A stretch of 64,000 nucleotides of DNA, taken from the NCBI GenBank assembly GCA_025355005.1, contig JANXLV010000340.1:1-64000 (forward strand), in the 5' to 3' direction. The stretch comes from Myxococcales bacterium (GTDB lineage Bacteria; Myxococcota_A; Polyangia; Polyangiales; Polyangiaceae). A program made the translations under genes and the position numbers. The notes under the pieces were generated by a model that saw nothing but the letters and a program-made list of their open reading frames with translations, was not told the DNA's origin and did no database searches. This document shows, one piece after another, positions 1-8,354 of the stretch. Each line of letters begins with the position of its first letter. Position 1 is the first letter of the stretch.

Positions 1-11
1 AGGAGATGACC

Positions 12-293
12 ATGAAGAACATCAAACTGACCCTCGTCACGGCACTCGCGGTCCTCGTTCCGGTCGCGCTCCTCGCCGCGTGCAGCAGCACCGACACGAT
101 GGGGGCCGGTCCGCTCAACCACGCCGACGGCGGCGCCAGCAACGTCGACTCCTCCACCGGTCCCGGCTCGGGCGCGGAGGGCGGCGCTGGCGACGCGGCC
201 GTCGCCGACGACTCTGGCTACAACGTCTGCGCGAAGGGGCTCGTGTTCGACAGCACCCGCGTACCGGGATATCCGAATCCGCCGCAGCCCTGA
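12..293 (+). CDS. small lipoprotein, first gene of Ton operon
   Basis: A predicted secreted lipoprotein of about 93 residues and unknown function. The N-terminus is a lipoprotein signal: two Lys, a hydrophobic stretch, then a lipobox ending LLAAC. The rest is Gly/Ala/Asp-rich and disordered, as in many myxobacterial surface lipoproteins, with a short C-terminal segment containing a single Cys. An in-frame ATG at position 6 directly abuts AGGAG (1-5). The ATG at 12 has proper 6-nt spacing and is preferred. It ends four bases before the porin-like gene, so it probably belongs to the same operon. It could be the last piece of a longer operon that starts outside the window. Confidence 0.7.
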   Translation: MKNIKLTLVTALAVLVPVALLAACSSTDTMGAGPLNHADGGASNVDSSTGPGSGAEGGAGDAAVADDSGYNVCAKGLVFDSTRVPGYPNPPQP

Positions 294-297
294 TCGA

Positions 298-1653
298 ATG
301 CACGCTCATTCGTCTCAGAAGGGAGTGCTGTCGATTGCTGCGGGGCTCCTCGTCTCGTTTGCGCTCGTCGCGTCCGCATCGGCGGCGGACAAGAAGGACG
401 ACGACGAGGAGCTGACGGTATCCGCCGCGACCCAGGCGAAGGCACCTGAGCCGCCACCCATCGCCGTTGCCGAATGGCTGAAGCCATACACGCTCTCGGC
501 GTACCTACAGAGCGAGTACCAGTCACATCAGGACTCGGACGACCAGCTCCAGCAGGGCGGCACGGCGCTCAACAAGGATCGCTTTCTGCTGCGGCGCGCG
601 CGGGTCAAGATCGACGGCGACTGGAAGTACGCGCACCTGCAGATGGAGGCCGACGGCAACACGACAGTGGCACCGCAGCTCCGCGTCCTGCACGCGTTCG
701 GTACACTGAAGCTTCCGCAGGTCTGGACGGGCAAGACGACCGCCGACGAGCCCCTCGCCGCGGTGAGCGTCGGCCTCCAGGATACGCCGTTCGGCTACGA
801 GCTCGCCGCTTCCCCGCGCACGCGCTTCTTCATGGAGCGCAGCACGCAGTCCCGCGCGTTCTACCCGGGCGAGCCCGACCTCGGGATGAAGGTGCACGGA
901 GGTCTGTACTTCGTCCGCTGGAGCATCGCCGCGATGAACGGTGAGCCGCTGGACGAGAAGAGCGGCTTCGCGGGGCTCTCTCCGCACTCGGCAAAGGACG
1001 TGGTCTTCAAGGTCGGTGTCGACACTCATCCGACCGACAAGCTGCAGCTCACGGGAAACGTGTCGAGCGTCCGCGGGCGCGGCTTTCACTCCGGCACCGA
1101 CGCGCAGAAGAGCGCGGTCACCTGGCGCGACACGAACGAAGACGGGCAAATTCAGCCCTCTGAGCTGACCGGTCAACCAGCGACGGCCGCCACGCCATCG
1201 CAGAGCTTCACACGGTGGGCAGTGGGCGTGGACCTGCAGGCCCGGCTGCAGACGCGCCTCGGACAGTCGATGCTCTACGGCGAGCTCACCGTCGCGAGCA
1301 ACATGGACCGCGCGCTCTACGTGGCGGACCCTGTGCTCACCGGCACCGACATTCGAGAGCTCGGCTACTACGTGGGCATCATCCAGGAGGTCACGGAGTA
1401 CGGCGTGGTCGGCTTCCGCTACGACGTCTACGATCCGAACTCGGACTTCTTGGACAAGCGCGGCGGGCGGATCATCCCACAGTCGCAGTCGATCGAGACC
1501 TTCTCTCCGCTGATTGGCCTGGTGATGCCGGGGCGCGCGCGCCTGCTCTTCCAGTACGACTTCATTCGCGACCACTTTGCGCGCGACGAGCGCGGCATTG
1601 AGGCGGACCTCAAGAACGACGCGTGGACGCTGCGCCTTCAGGTGCAGCTATGA
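298..1653 (+). CDS. OprO/OprP-like porin with EF-hand-type loop
   Basis: Predicted outer-membrane beta-barrel of 451 residues. It has a cleavable signal peptide (hydrophobic stretch ending ASASAA, about residues 10-30). The RARVKIDGDWKYAHLQMEADG-like stretch around residue 100 (quoted loosely) resembles phosphate-selective porin O/P proteins. The end is alternating hydrophobic, as expected of barrel strands, although the last residue is Leu rather than Phe. An unusual feature is a 12-residue loop at about 278-289, DTNEDGQIQPSE, with Asp/Asn/Asp/Glu at EF-hand calcium-binding positions. Its stop overlaps the next start (ATGA at 1650). It lies directly upstream of ExbB/ExbD/TonB genes, so I infer a role in the outer-membrane passage of the same substrate. 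The porin family call is moderate. Confidence 0.75.
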   Translation: MHAHSSQKGVLSIAAGLLVSFALVASASAADKKDDDEELTVSAATQAKAPEPPPIAVAEWLKPYTLSAYLQSEYQSHQDSDDQLQQGGTALNKDRFLLRRARVKIDGDWKYAHLQMEADGNTTVAPQLRVLHAFGTLKLPQVWTGKTTADEPLAAVSVGLQDTPFGYELAASPRTRFFMERSTQSRAFYPGEPDLGMKVHGGLYFVRWSIAAMNGEPLDEKSGFAGLSPHSAKDVVFKVGVDTHPTDKLQLTGNVSSVRGRGFHSGTDAQKSAVTWRDTNEDGQIQPSELTGQPATAATPSQSFTRWAVGVDLQARLQTRLGQSMLYGELTVASNMDRALYVADPVLTGTDIRELGYYVGIIQEVTEYGVVGFRYDVYDPNSDFLDKRGGRIIPQSQSIETFSPLIGLVMPGRARLLFQYDFIRDHFARDERGIEADLKNDAWTLRLQVQL

Positions 1654-2585
1654 GAAGCACGCGCCGGCTCCTGCTCCCCGCGTCGCTCGCGCTCGCGTGT
1701 GTGGCCGCGTGCAATGACAAGAGCATCTCAGGAGAGAGCGGGCTCGCCGAGCCGATCCGCGCGCGCGGAGGGCAGTTCATCGAAGGGCCCCTCCCCGGCT
1801 CACCGCCTGGGTCCGGCGTGCCGGGCCCAAAGGTGACGGCCGTGTCCCTCTCCAGTCGCATCGTGCTCCCAGGGCAAGCGGGCAAGGCCGTGGACGGTCG
1901 CGCGACCAGCGAAGCGAGCGCGATCGCCGTGCGCCTCGGCGACCTGGGCACCGGCTACTGGGTATTCGTGCTTGGCAGCGCGGATGCGCAATTTCCGGGC
2001 GAAAACGACTGGCATGCGGATCTGGACTACAACGCCGACTACGCGTCTCAGCCGGGATTTCATCCGCTCCGCTTCGTCGCGATCGACGGAAACGGTAACG
2101 CTGGCGAGCAGACCGAGAACAGCGTGTGCCTGGCCTCCAAGGTGCCGGACAACCTCCATGCATGCGATCCGAGCAAGGCGCCTCCCGAGGCCGTCTTCAC
2201 GCTCACCTGGGACGCGGACGTGGATCTAGACCTACGCGTCGTGACGCCCACGGGCGCCGTGCTCGATCCACGCACGCCCGCGTCGGGCACCGGTGATGGC
2301 GGCGCACCGACCGCGACCGATGCCGTCTTCGATCGTGACTCGCTCGCGTCGTGCGTGAAGGACGGTCTTCGCCAGGAGGACCTGGTCTGGCAGTCGCGAC
2401 CGACCGGCGCCTACGACATCTACGCGAACCTGTTCGACGCATGCGGCAAGCAGGCCGTCGACTTCACACTCACCGTGCACGACGTCCGCGCGCCGGCACC
2501 CGTCACCGTGAAGGGGCAACTCATCGCGACCGACGCGAACGGCGGCAGTGGGCTCGGTCAATACCTCACCTCGTATGCGTTCTGA
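1650..2585 (+). CDS. lipoprotein with DUF2135/YfaP-like domain
   Basis: Predicted lipoprotein of 311 residues. The start is the ATG of an ATGA overlap with the porin stop. The signal ends ACVAAC (lipobox). The C-terminal half carries FTLTWDADVDLDLRVVTPTG and later a GAYDIYANLF segment, the pattern of the DUF2135/YfaP family (a beta-sandwich-like domain of unknown role). The protein is Asp-rich around the domain. Translational coupling to the porin suggests a surface-exposed partner in the uptake system. No enzymatic motif is visible. Confidence 0.7.
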   Translation: MRSTRRLLLPASLALACVAACNDKSISGESGLAEPIRARGGQFIEGPLPGSPPGSGVPGPKVTAVSLSSRIVLPGQAGKAVDGRATSEASAIAVRLGDLGTGYWVFVLGSADAQFPGENDWHADLDYNADYASQPGFHPLRFVAIDGNGNAGEQTENSVCLASKVPDNLHACDPSKAPPEAVFTLTWDADVDLDLRVVTPTGAVLDPRTPASGTGDGGAPTATDAVFDRDSLASCVKDGLRQEDLVWQSRPTGAYDIYANLFDACGKQAVDFTLTVHDVRAPAPVTVKGQLIATDANGGSGLGQYLTSYAF

Positions 2586-2603
2586 AATCGAAGGGAGCCA
2601 AGC

Positions 2604-3350
2604 ATGTTCGGAGTAATCGTTGAACGACTGACGAAGGCGGCAGTGTGGTCCGGCAGCGGCTGGGTCATGGTCCTCCTTCTCCTCCTGTCCGTGTTCTCGG
2701 TCTACGCCGCGGTGGAGCGCCTGCTGTTCTTCCGCGCGCGCCGTGATGACACGGACGCCCTCATGGACCGGGTCGCGGATCTCCTGGAGCAAGGTGATCG
2801 CACGGGGGCGGAGCGCGTGCTCGCTGGGAGCCGCTCCATCGAGGCGCAAGTACTGAAGGGCGCGCTTCGCTGGACCACGGCGAGCGCGGAGGCATTCCAG
2901 GACGCCGTCGACGCGCAGATGGGCAAGAAGAGGAAGGAGCTCGAGCGAGGCATGAATTACCTCGGCACTCTGGGCTCGAACGCGCCGTTCATCGGTTTGT
3001 TCGGCACGGTCATCGGCGTGCTTGTCGCGTTCCAGCAGCTCTCCGAGGGCACTGACAAGGGCTCCATGAACAACGTCATGGGCGGGATCGCGGAGGCGCT
3101 GATCACCACGGCCGTCGGCCTGTTCGTCGCCATCCCCGCGGTCGTCGTCTTCAACCTCTTCCAGAAGTGGATCGGCGACATCGAAGCCAACGTCGGCACG
3201 ATGTCGAAGCAGATCACCGCGCTGATGCGCGCCCGCGAGACCGGCCGCGACGTGGCGCCGATCAGCGCACCGCGGGTCACCGCGTCGTCCCGAGACAACG
3301 ACTCCGACGGGGACCGCGTCGTGGCCCTCGCCGCCGATGAGGCCGAGTGA
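2604..3350 (+). CDS. exbB: MotA/TolQ/ExbB proton channel protein
   Basis: Inner-membrane proton-channel subunit of the Ton motor. With ExbD it uses the proton gradient to energise TonB. It has 248 residues and three membrane segments in the ExbB pattern: about 14-35, 125-150 (NAPFIGLFGTVIGVLVAF, the most conserved segment) and 162-186. A long cytoplasmic domain separates the first two. AGGGAG about 7 nt upstream supports the ATG. TolQ and MotA are the alternatives, but the neighbours ExbD, TonB and a TonB-dependent receptor make ExbB most likely. Confidence 0.92.
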   Translation: MFGVIVERLTKAAVWSGSGWVMVLLLLLSVFSVYAAVERLLFFRARRDDTDALMDRVADLLEQGDRTGAERVLAGSRSIEAQVLKGALRWTTASAEAFQDAVDAQMGKKRKELERGMNYLGTLGSNAPFIGLFGTVIGVLVAFQQLSEGTDKGSMNNVMGGIAEALITTAVGLFVAIPAVVVFNLFQKWIGDIEANVGTMSKQITALMRARETGRDVAPISAPRVTASSRDNDSDGDRVVALAADEAE

Positions 3351-3775
3351 TGGGCGCCAGCGTCTCACGCGGCGGAACGAAGCGCGGCGGGATTGTCGGC
3401 ATCAACGTGACGCCGATGGTCGACATCATGCTGGTCCTCCTCGTGATCATGATGGTCTCGGCCACATACATCGTGTCGCGCAGCTTGAAGGTGGAGCTGC
3501 CGAAGAGCGCGTCGTCCGACGAGTCCACGCAGAGCCCTGCGACCGTGCAGGTGAACAAGGACGGCAAGTTCTTCTTCAATCAGGACACGGCGCCGCTCTC
3601 GGAAGCCCAGCTCACCACAAAGCTCAAGGAGCTCCACGCAGAGAACCCGGACGTGAGCCTGGTGATCAGCGGCGATACCAGCGCTCACCATGGGGACGTG
3701 GTCCACGTCATCGACCTCGCGAAGCGCGAAGGCGTGACCAAGTTCGCCATCTCGATCTCAGAGGAGAAGAAGTGA
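3350..3775 (+). CDS. exbD: ExbD/TolR biopolymer transport protein
   Basis: Partner of ExbB in the proton-driven Ton motor. It has 141 residues: a short cytoplasmic N-terminus, one membrane helix (about 20-42, VTPMVDIMLVLL) and a periplasmic domain. The helix carries the family's essential Asp at residue 25, the same position as in the E. coli protein (recalled). The ATG shares its A with the upstream TGA stop (TGATG), so it is translationally coupled to exbB. A GTG three bases earlier is also in frame but gives no obvious advantage. Confidence 0.92.
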   Translation: MGASVSRGGTKRGGIVGINVTPMVDIMLVLLVIMMVSATYIVSRSLKVELPKSASSDESTQSPATVQVNKDGKFFFNQDTAPLSEAQLTTKLKELHAENPDVSLVISGDTSAHHGDVVHVIDLAKREGVTKFAISISEEKK

Positions 3776-3785
3776 GGCGCGCGCC

Positions 3786-4556
3786 GTGAGCCGACGCCAG
3801 ACGGCGCTTCGCGCGGGACTCCTCGGAGCGGCGCTCCTGGGGCACGTGGCTGCATTTGTGGCGTTCGGGTTCATCCCGAAGGGCAAGCGGACCACCAGCG
3901 TGGCCATCGCGCTCGCAGAGGCGCAGAAGAAGCGCGAGGTCGAGAAGGAGAAGAAGGAGCCGCCGAAGCCGAAGCCCCCGGTCAAGGCACCGATGAAGGC
4001 GCCCGTCGCGCAGAAGCCCGTGCAAGCAGAGCCTCCTCCGCCACCAAAGGCAGAGCCGCCGCCGGCGGCGCCTTCGAAGGTCGGCGATGCGCCCGAGGCC
4101 ATGGTGGGTTTCGCGGACCTCGGACTGCAGATGGGCGGCGGTACCGGCGGCGTGGGCATTCCTGGCGGCGGCGGCGGGGCCGGTGGTGGTGGTGGAGGCG
4201 CGCCGGCGAAGCCCGCACCGAGCGCGCTGCCCGTCGTGAAGCAGGTAAAGGAGCTCGCACCCGTAGACAGCGCGCCGTGCTCCGACGACGTCGTGAAGCC
4301 GAAGATGCTCTCGCAGGTGCAGCCGGCATACACAGCGGAGGCGCAGCAGGCGGGCGTCGAAGGCAAGGTGAAGCTCGAAGTCATCATCGACGCGACCGGG
4401 CATGTCACGAGCGTGCGCGTGCTGAATGGTCTGGGATTTGGCCTCGACGAAGCAGCGATCGCCGCGGTGAAGCAATGGACGTTCACGGCGGCGCAGAAGT
4501 GCGGGAGCGCCGTGCCCACCACCATCAAGATGGGCGTCAACTTCGGGTTGAAATGA
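3786..4556 (+). CDS. tonB: TonB family energy transducer
   Basis: Links the ExbB/ExbD motor to outer-membrane receptors. It has 256 residues: an N-terminal membrane anchor (about 7-30), a Lys/Glu then Pro/Lys-rich periplasm-spanning region (about 40-105), a Gly-rich hinge (about 118-140), and a TonB C-terminal domain (about 165-256). The C-terminal domain shows VQPAYTAEAQQAGVEGKVKL, then DATGHV and an AIAAVKQWTF block. The start is GTG. It overlaps the receptor gene by ATGA, so this TonB is probably dedicated to that receptor. Confidence 0.92.
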   Translation: MSRRQTALRAGLLGAALLGHVAAFVAFGFIPKGKRTTSVAIALAEAQKKREVEKEKKEPPKPKPPVKAPMKAPVAQKPVQAEPPPPPKAEPPPAAPSKVGDAPEAMVGFADLGLQMGGGTGGVGIPGGGGGAGGGGGGAPAKPAPSALPVVKQVKELAPVDSAPCSDDVVKPKMLSQVQPAYTAEAQQAGVEGKVKLEVIIDATGHVTSVRVLNGLGFGLDEAAIAAVKQWTFTAAQKCGSAVPTTIKMGVNFGLK

Positions 4557-7237
4557 GGAAGGGCCGAGCGCGCAGGGATCTCGGACGCGCGGGCGTCGCG
4601 CTCGCGATCGTGCTCGCCGCCGCGCCCGCGCACGCGCAGGAGGGTCCCGGCGCAGAGAAGATGGGGGACAACGTGCCCAGCGGGAAGGCGCGCGCGATCA
4701 CACCGCCCAGGCTGACCACGTTCGTCGAGGCGCCCTATCCCGACGAGGAGAAGGCGAGCGGCAAGCAAGCTGCTGTCGTTCTGCAAATCGCGATCACGGA
4801 GAAGGGCGCCGTCGCCGCCGTCGTGGTGCTCGAGTCGGCCGGCCCCGCGTTCGACGCCGCCGCGGTCGCTGCCGCGCGTCAGTTCGTGTTCGAGCCCGCG
4901 CTCGCGGACGGCAAGCCCATCCCCGTCAAGATCAACTACCGCTACGAATTCGTGATCAAGGTGGAGCAGGTCAAGCGGACTACCGCAGACTTCACCGGGG
5001 TCGTGCGCGAGAAGGGCACTAAGAAGCCGCTCGCGCAGATCACGGTGGCGCTCGACACCGCACAGTCCGCGACGACGGATATTGACGGCAAATTCTCGAT
5101 CCCCGACGTCGCGCCCGGTAACCACGCGGTCACACTGTCCGGTGAGAAGCTCACGCCGGTCGGTACCCAGGAGACGTTCGAGGCGAGCAAGGCGCTCGAC
5201 GCGACCTACGACGTGGAGCAAAAGTCCGACAAGCCCAGCGACGACGACACCGATTTCGAGGTCGTCGTCACCGCGCCGAAGCTCGGCAAGGCCGTCGTGT
5301 CCACGGAGATCACGGCGGCGCAGGCGACCAAGGTACCCGGCACGCAGGGCGACGTGCTCAAGGTCGTCGAGAACCTGCCCGGTGTTGCGCGCAGCGCCGT
5401 GGGCTCGGGTCAGATCATCGTGTGGGGTGCGGCGCCCGAGGACACGCGCGTGTACGTCGATGGGGTGCGTGTGCCGCGCCTCTATCACGACGGCGGCTAC
5501 CGCTCGATCGTGCACAGCGACATGGTGCGCTCCGTGGAGCTGGTGCCTGGCGGATACGGCGCGGCGTACGGGCGTGGCCTCGGCGGGCTTGTCACCGTGC
5601 AGCTGCGGCCGCTCGACGACGACAAGATGCATGGCAGCATCGGCGCGGACGTGGTCGATGCGTCCGGCGCGATCTCGGCGCCGCTCGGAGAGAAATGGCA
5701 CGTGTCCGCGGCGGTCCGAAAGAGCTACCTCGACGCGACGGTGAAGGCCGTAACGCGGCAAGACGTCGGCGACATCGTCCCGCTGCCGCAGTACTTCGAC
5801 TCGCAAGCGCGTGTACAATACACGGTCGACAAGGGCCAGACCCTGGAGCTCGGCGGCCTGGTCTCGAGCGATTCGATCGTGCGCACGGTCACGGACCCGG
5901 ACCCGTCGCAGGTGAAGCGAGAAAACAAGCAGCTCGCGTTTGGCCGCGCGTGGCTCCGCTACGAACGAAAGCTCGCTGACGGGCAGCGCATCACGATCCT
6001 GCCGTCGTGGGGAAAGGAAGGCGCACGGACCACGGACCGCTTCGGCGCGACCCCCGCAGAGCTCACGAACGATGCGGATCTCGTCGGGCTCCGCGCGAGC
6101 TGGCGAGGGCAGCCGTATCCCTGGTTGGGCGTGCACGCCGGAGTCGACGCTGACTTCTCGTTCAATCGGCTGCGACGCTCCGGGAGCATCACCACTCCGC
6201 CGCGCGAGGGCGACATTCGCGTCTTCGGCGAGCCGCCCGCGGACCAGGTGAATGTGGATCAGTGGAAGACCACGACGGGGAGCCTCGCGCCGTTCGTGGA
6301 GGCGGACATCGCGCTGCTCTCCGACACGCTGCACATCGTTCCGGGCGCGCGCTTCGAGCCGTATCTCACCAGCGTGAGCCGCCGCGTTCCGGTTCTGGGC
6401 GACAAGCCAGCAGTCGGTCTCTCCTCGCAGGACACGCCGATCGAGCCGCGCCTCAGCGCGCGGTACCAGGTGGTGCCGCGCGTGACGGTGAAGGCCGCTG
6501 TCGGTCAGTGCCACCAGTCTCCACAGCCCGAAGATCTGTCGGCGGTTTTCGGCAATCCGCACCTCGGTCTCTCTTCTGCGACCCACGTGCTTGGCGGCAG
6601 CGCAGTGAAGGTGACGTCCACGCTCACGGCGGAGGCGACCGGCTTTTACTCGGCCTCTGACAACCTCACATCGCGCAGCGCGGCCGCCACGCCGCTGCTC
6701 GCGAACGCGCTCGTGCAGGAGGGCATCGGCCGCTCCTACGGAGCGCAGCTCCTCGTGAGGCAGGAGCAGATCGGGCCCGTGTTCGGCTGGGTGAGCTACT
6801 CGCTCATCAAGAGCGAGCGCAAGGATCATCCGGATGCCGCGTGGCGCCCTTTCGACTACGATCAGACGCACGTGTTCACGTCAGTGGCCGCAGTGGACAT
6901 CGGTCACGGCTTCGAGGCCGGCGTGCGATTCCGTTTCGCGAGCGGCTTCCCGCGCACACCAGTGATCGCGAGCTACCGCGACACGCGCACGGGCCAGTGG
7001 GAGCCGGTGTTCGGCGCGCAGAACTCGCTGCGGATCCCCGCGTTCTATTCGCTCGACGCGCGCGTCGCGAAGCACTTCAAGCTGGGAAGGACGGACGCAG
7101 AGGTGTACCTGGACGTGCAGAACGTGACCAACCACGAGAACGCCGAGGAGCTGTTCTACAACTACGACTACACGCGCCGATACACCATTACCGGTCTGCC
7201 GGTCATGCCCGTGATGGGGTTCAAATGGTCATTCTGA
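4553..7237 (+). CDS. TonB-dependent receptor with N-terminal TonB_C-type domain
   Basis: Outer-membrane active transporter of 894 residues. The start is the ATG of an ATGA overlap with tonB. A signal peptide ends APAHAQ (about residue 29). Domain order: a TonB C-terminal-like domain (about 53-134; EAPYPDEEKASGKQAAVVLQ, then DAAAVAAARQFVFEPA), a carboxypeptidase-regulatory-like beta-sandwich (about 146-212), a TonB-box-like FEVVVTAP (about 236), a plug (about 240-352; VDGVRVPRLYHDGGYRS, VPGGYGAAYGRGLGG), then the barrel ending KWSF, a typical C-terminal aromatic signal. Having both a TonB_C fold and a plug/barrel in one chain is unusual. The substrate cannot be told from sequence. Confidence 0.9.
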   Translation: MRKGRARRDLGRAGVALAIVLAAAPAHAQEGPGAEKMGDNVPSGKARAITPPRLTTFVEAPYPDEEKASGKQAAVVLQIAITEKGAVAAVVVLESAGPAFDAAAVAAARQFVFEPALADGKPIPVKINYRYEFVIKVEQVKRTTADFTGVVREKGTKKPLAQITVALDTAQSATTDIDGKFSIPDVAPGNHAVTLSGEKLTPVGTQETFEASKALDATYDVEQKSDKPSDDDTDFEVVVTAPKLGKAVVSTEITAAQATKVPGTQGDVLKVVENLPGVARSAVGSGQIIVWGAAPEDTRVYVDGVRVPRLYHDGGYRSIVHSDMVRSVELVPGGYGAAYGRGLGGLVTVQLRPLDDDKMHGSIGADVVDASGAISAPLGEKWHVSAAVRKSYLDATVKAVTRQDVGDIVPLPQYFDSQARVQYTVDKGQTLELGGLVSSDSIVRTVTDPDPSQVKRENKQLAFGRAWLRYERKLADGQRITILPSWGKEGARTTDRFGATPAELTNDADLVGLRASWRGQPYPWLGVHAGVDADFSFNRLRRSGSITTPPREGDIRVFGEPPADQVNVDQWKTTTGSLAPFVEADIALLSDTLHIVPGARFEPYLTSVSRRVPVLGDKPAVGLSSQDTPIEPRLSARYQVVPRVTVKAAVGQCHQSPQPEDLSAVFGNPHLGLSSATHVLGGSAVKVTSTLTAEATGFYSASDNLTSRSAAATPLLANALVQEGIGRSYGAQLLVRQEQIGPVFGWVSYSLIKSERKDHPDAAWRPFDYDQTHVFTSVAAVDIGHGFEAGVRFRFASGFPRTPVIASYRDTRTGQWEPVFGAQNSLRIPAFYSLDARVAKHFKLGRTDAEVYLDVQNVTNHENAEELFYNYDYTRRYTITGLPVMPVMGFKWSF

Positions 7238-7245
7238 AGTCGCCA

Positions 7246-8304
7246 ATGATCGCGCGTCGCGCCCTGCCGATCGCGCTCGCCGCGCTCGCCGCGTTCCTGT
7301 TCGGCGCCTGCAAGCCGGACGTCGCGGGCCGCGCGTCGCTCGTGGACGTGCCGCGCGTGCTCGCCATCTCCGCAAGCCCCGCAGAGGCCGAGGAAGGCGA
7401 CGCCGTCACGTACTCGGCGCTCATCGTCGATCCCAGCGGCGCAATGTCCACCGTGCCGTCCGACTGGGCGCTGTGCACCGCGCGAAAGCCGCTCGCGCTC
7501 ATCGAGCCTGTGAACCCGATCTGCCTCTCGCGCACGGGAGACTTCCTCGTCTCGCTCGGACAGGGCACGAAGGTGACGGGCAAGATCCCGAAGGACGCGT
7601 GTCGGCTCTTCGGTCCGGAGGTCCCGCCACCGAAGGCCGGAGAACCCGACGGGCGCCCCACCGATCCGGACTCCAGTGGTGGCTACTACCAGCCGCTCCG
7701 CGTGCTCATCACGCGCGACGACGGCGACTACGCGACGCTCGGATCGAGCCGCATCGCGTGCGGTGTCGCGGGCGCGTCGTCTGGCGACGTGGCAGACATC
7801 AAGGCGCGCTACCACTACAACTCTCTCCCCGTGGTGGCCGCCTTGACCGCGAATGGTGCCCCCGCTTCGCGCGACGCCGCATCCGCGACGCCGGTCTCGT
7901 CAGGGAGCACGGTTCATCTCGATGTGTCGTGGCCCGCATGCCCGGACGTCGATGTCTGCGGTGACGCCATCTGCGGACCGGACGAGACGCGCGCCACGTG
8001 CAAGGACGACTGCGCGAAGCCCACCACGACCAGCGTCGGGTGCGGCGGCGCCGAACGCTACGTCGCCTACGACCTCGAGTCGCAGACCGTGGCCGTGCGC
8101 CGCGAGCAGATGCGCGCCTCGTGGTTCACGACCGCGGGCTCCTTCTCCGTCGACGCAAGCGGCCGCGACGAGCGCGACGCCACGACGAACGCCGGGAACG
8201 ATCTGTCGCTCACGGGTGTCACGGGCTCCGTGTTCGGTTGGGTCGTGCTCACCGACTCACGCGGTGGAACAAGCTGGACGAGCTTCGTGCTGGATGCGCG
8301 TTGA
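7246..8304 (+). CDS. lipoprotein with Cys-rich motif, last gene of Ton operon
   Basis: Predicted lipoprotein of 352 residues with a signal ending LFGAC. An Ig-like or beta-rich body is likely. A Cys cluster near residues 228-262 reads CPDVDVCGDAICGPDETRA and continues to CKDDC, a motif I associate with myxobacterial secreted proteins. An in-frame ATG at 7225 would overlap the receptor gene by 13 bases. The ATG at 7246 gives the cleaner signal peptide. It closes the uptake operon and is a plausible surface-exposed substrate-binding partner. No known family is recognised. Confidence 0.7.
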   Translation: MIARRALPIALAALAAFLFGACKPDVAGRASLVDVPRVLAISASPAEAEEGDAVTYSALIVDPSGAMSTVPSDWALCTARKPLALIEPVNPICLSRTGDFLVSLGQGTKVTGKIPKDACRLFGPEVPPPKAGEPDGRPTDPDSSGGYYQPLRVLITRDDGDYATLGSSRIACGVAGASSGDVADIKARYHYNSLPVVAALTANGAPASRDAASATPVSSGSTVHLDVSWPACPDVDVCGDAICGPDETRATCKDDCAKPTTTSVGCGGAERYVAYDLESQTVAVRREQMRASWFTTAGSFSVDASGRDERDATTNAGNDLSLTGVTGSVFGWVVLTDSRGGTSWTSFVLDAR

Positions 8305-8354
8305 CGCGTGCCGGGTCACCGCTGTCGCGTCACCTCGTGGGTGTCCGCGTCCCA

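Noticed and set aside
2232-3368. A 378-residue minus-strand ORF opposite exbB
   Set aside because: Antisense to an unambiguous ExbB gene; composition is that of a high-GC shadow frame.
3758-6871. A 1037-residue ORF on the minus strand opposite tonB and the receptor
   Set aside because: It is antisense to genes with clear motifs, is Arg/His/Leu-rich, and has no recognisable domain. Long antisense ORFs are expected at this GC content.
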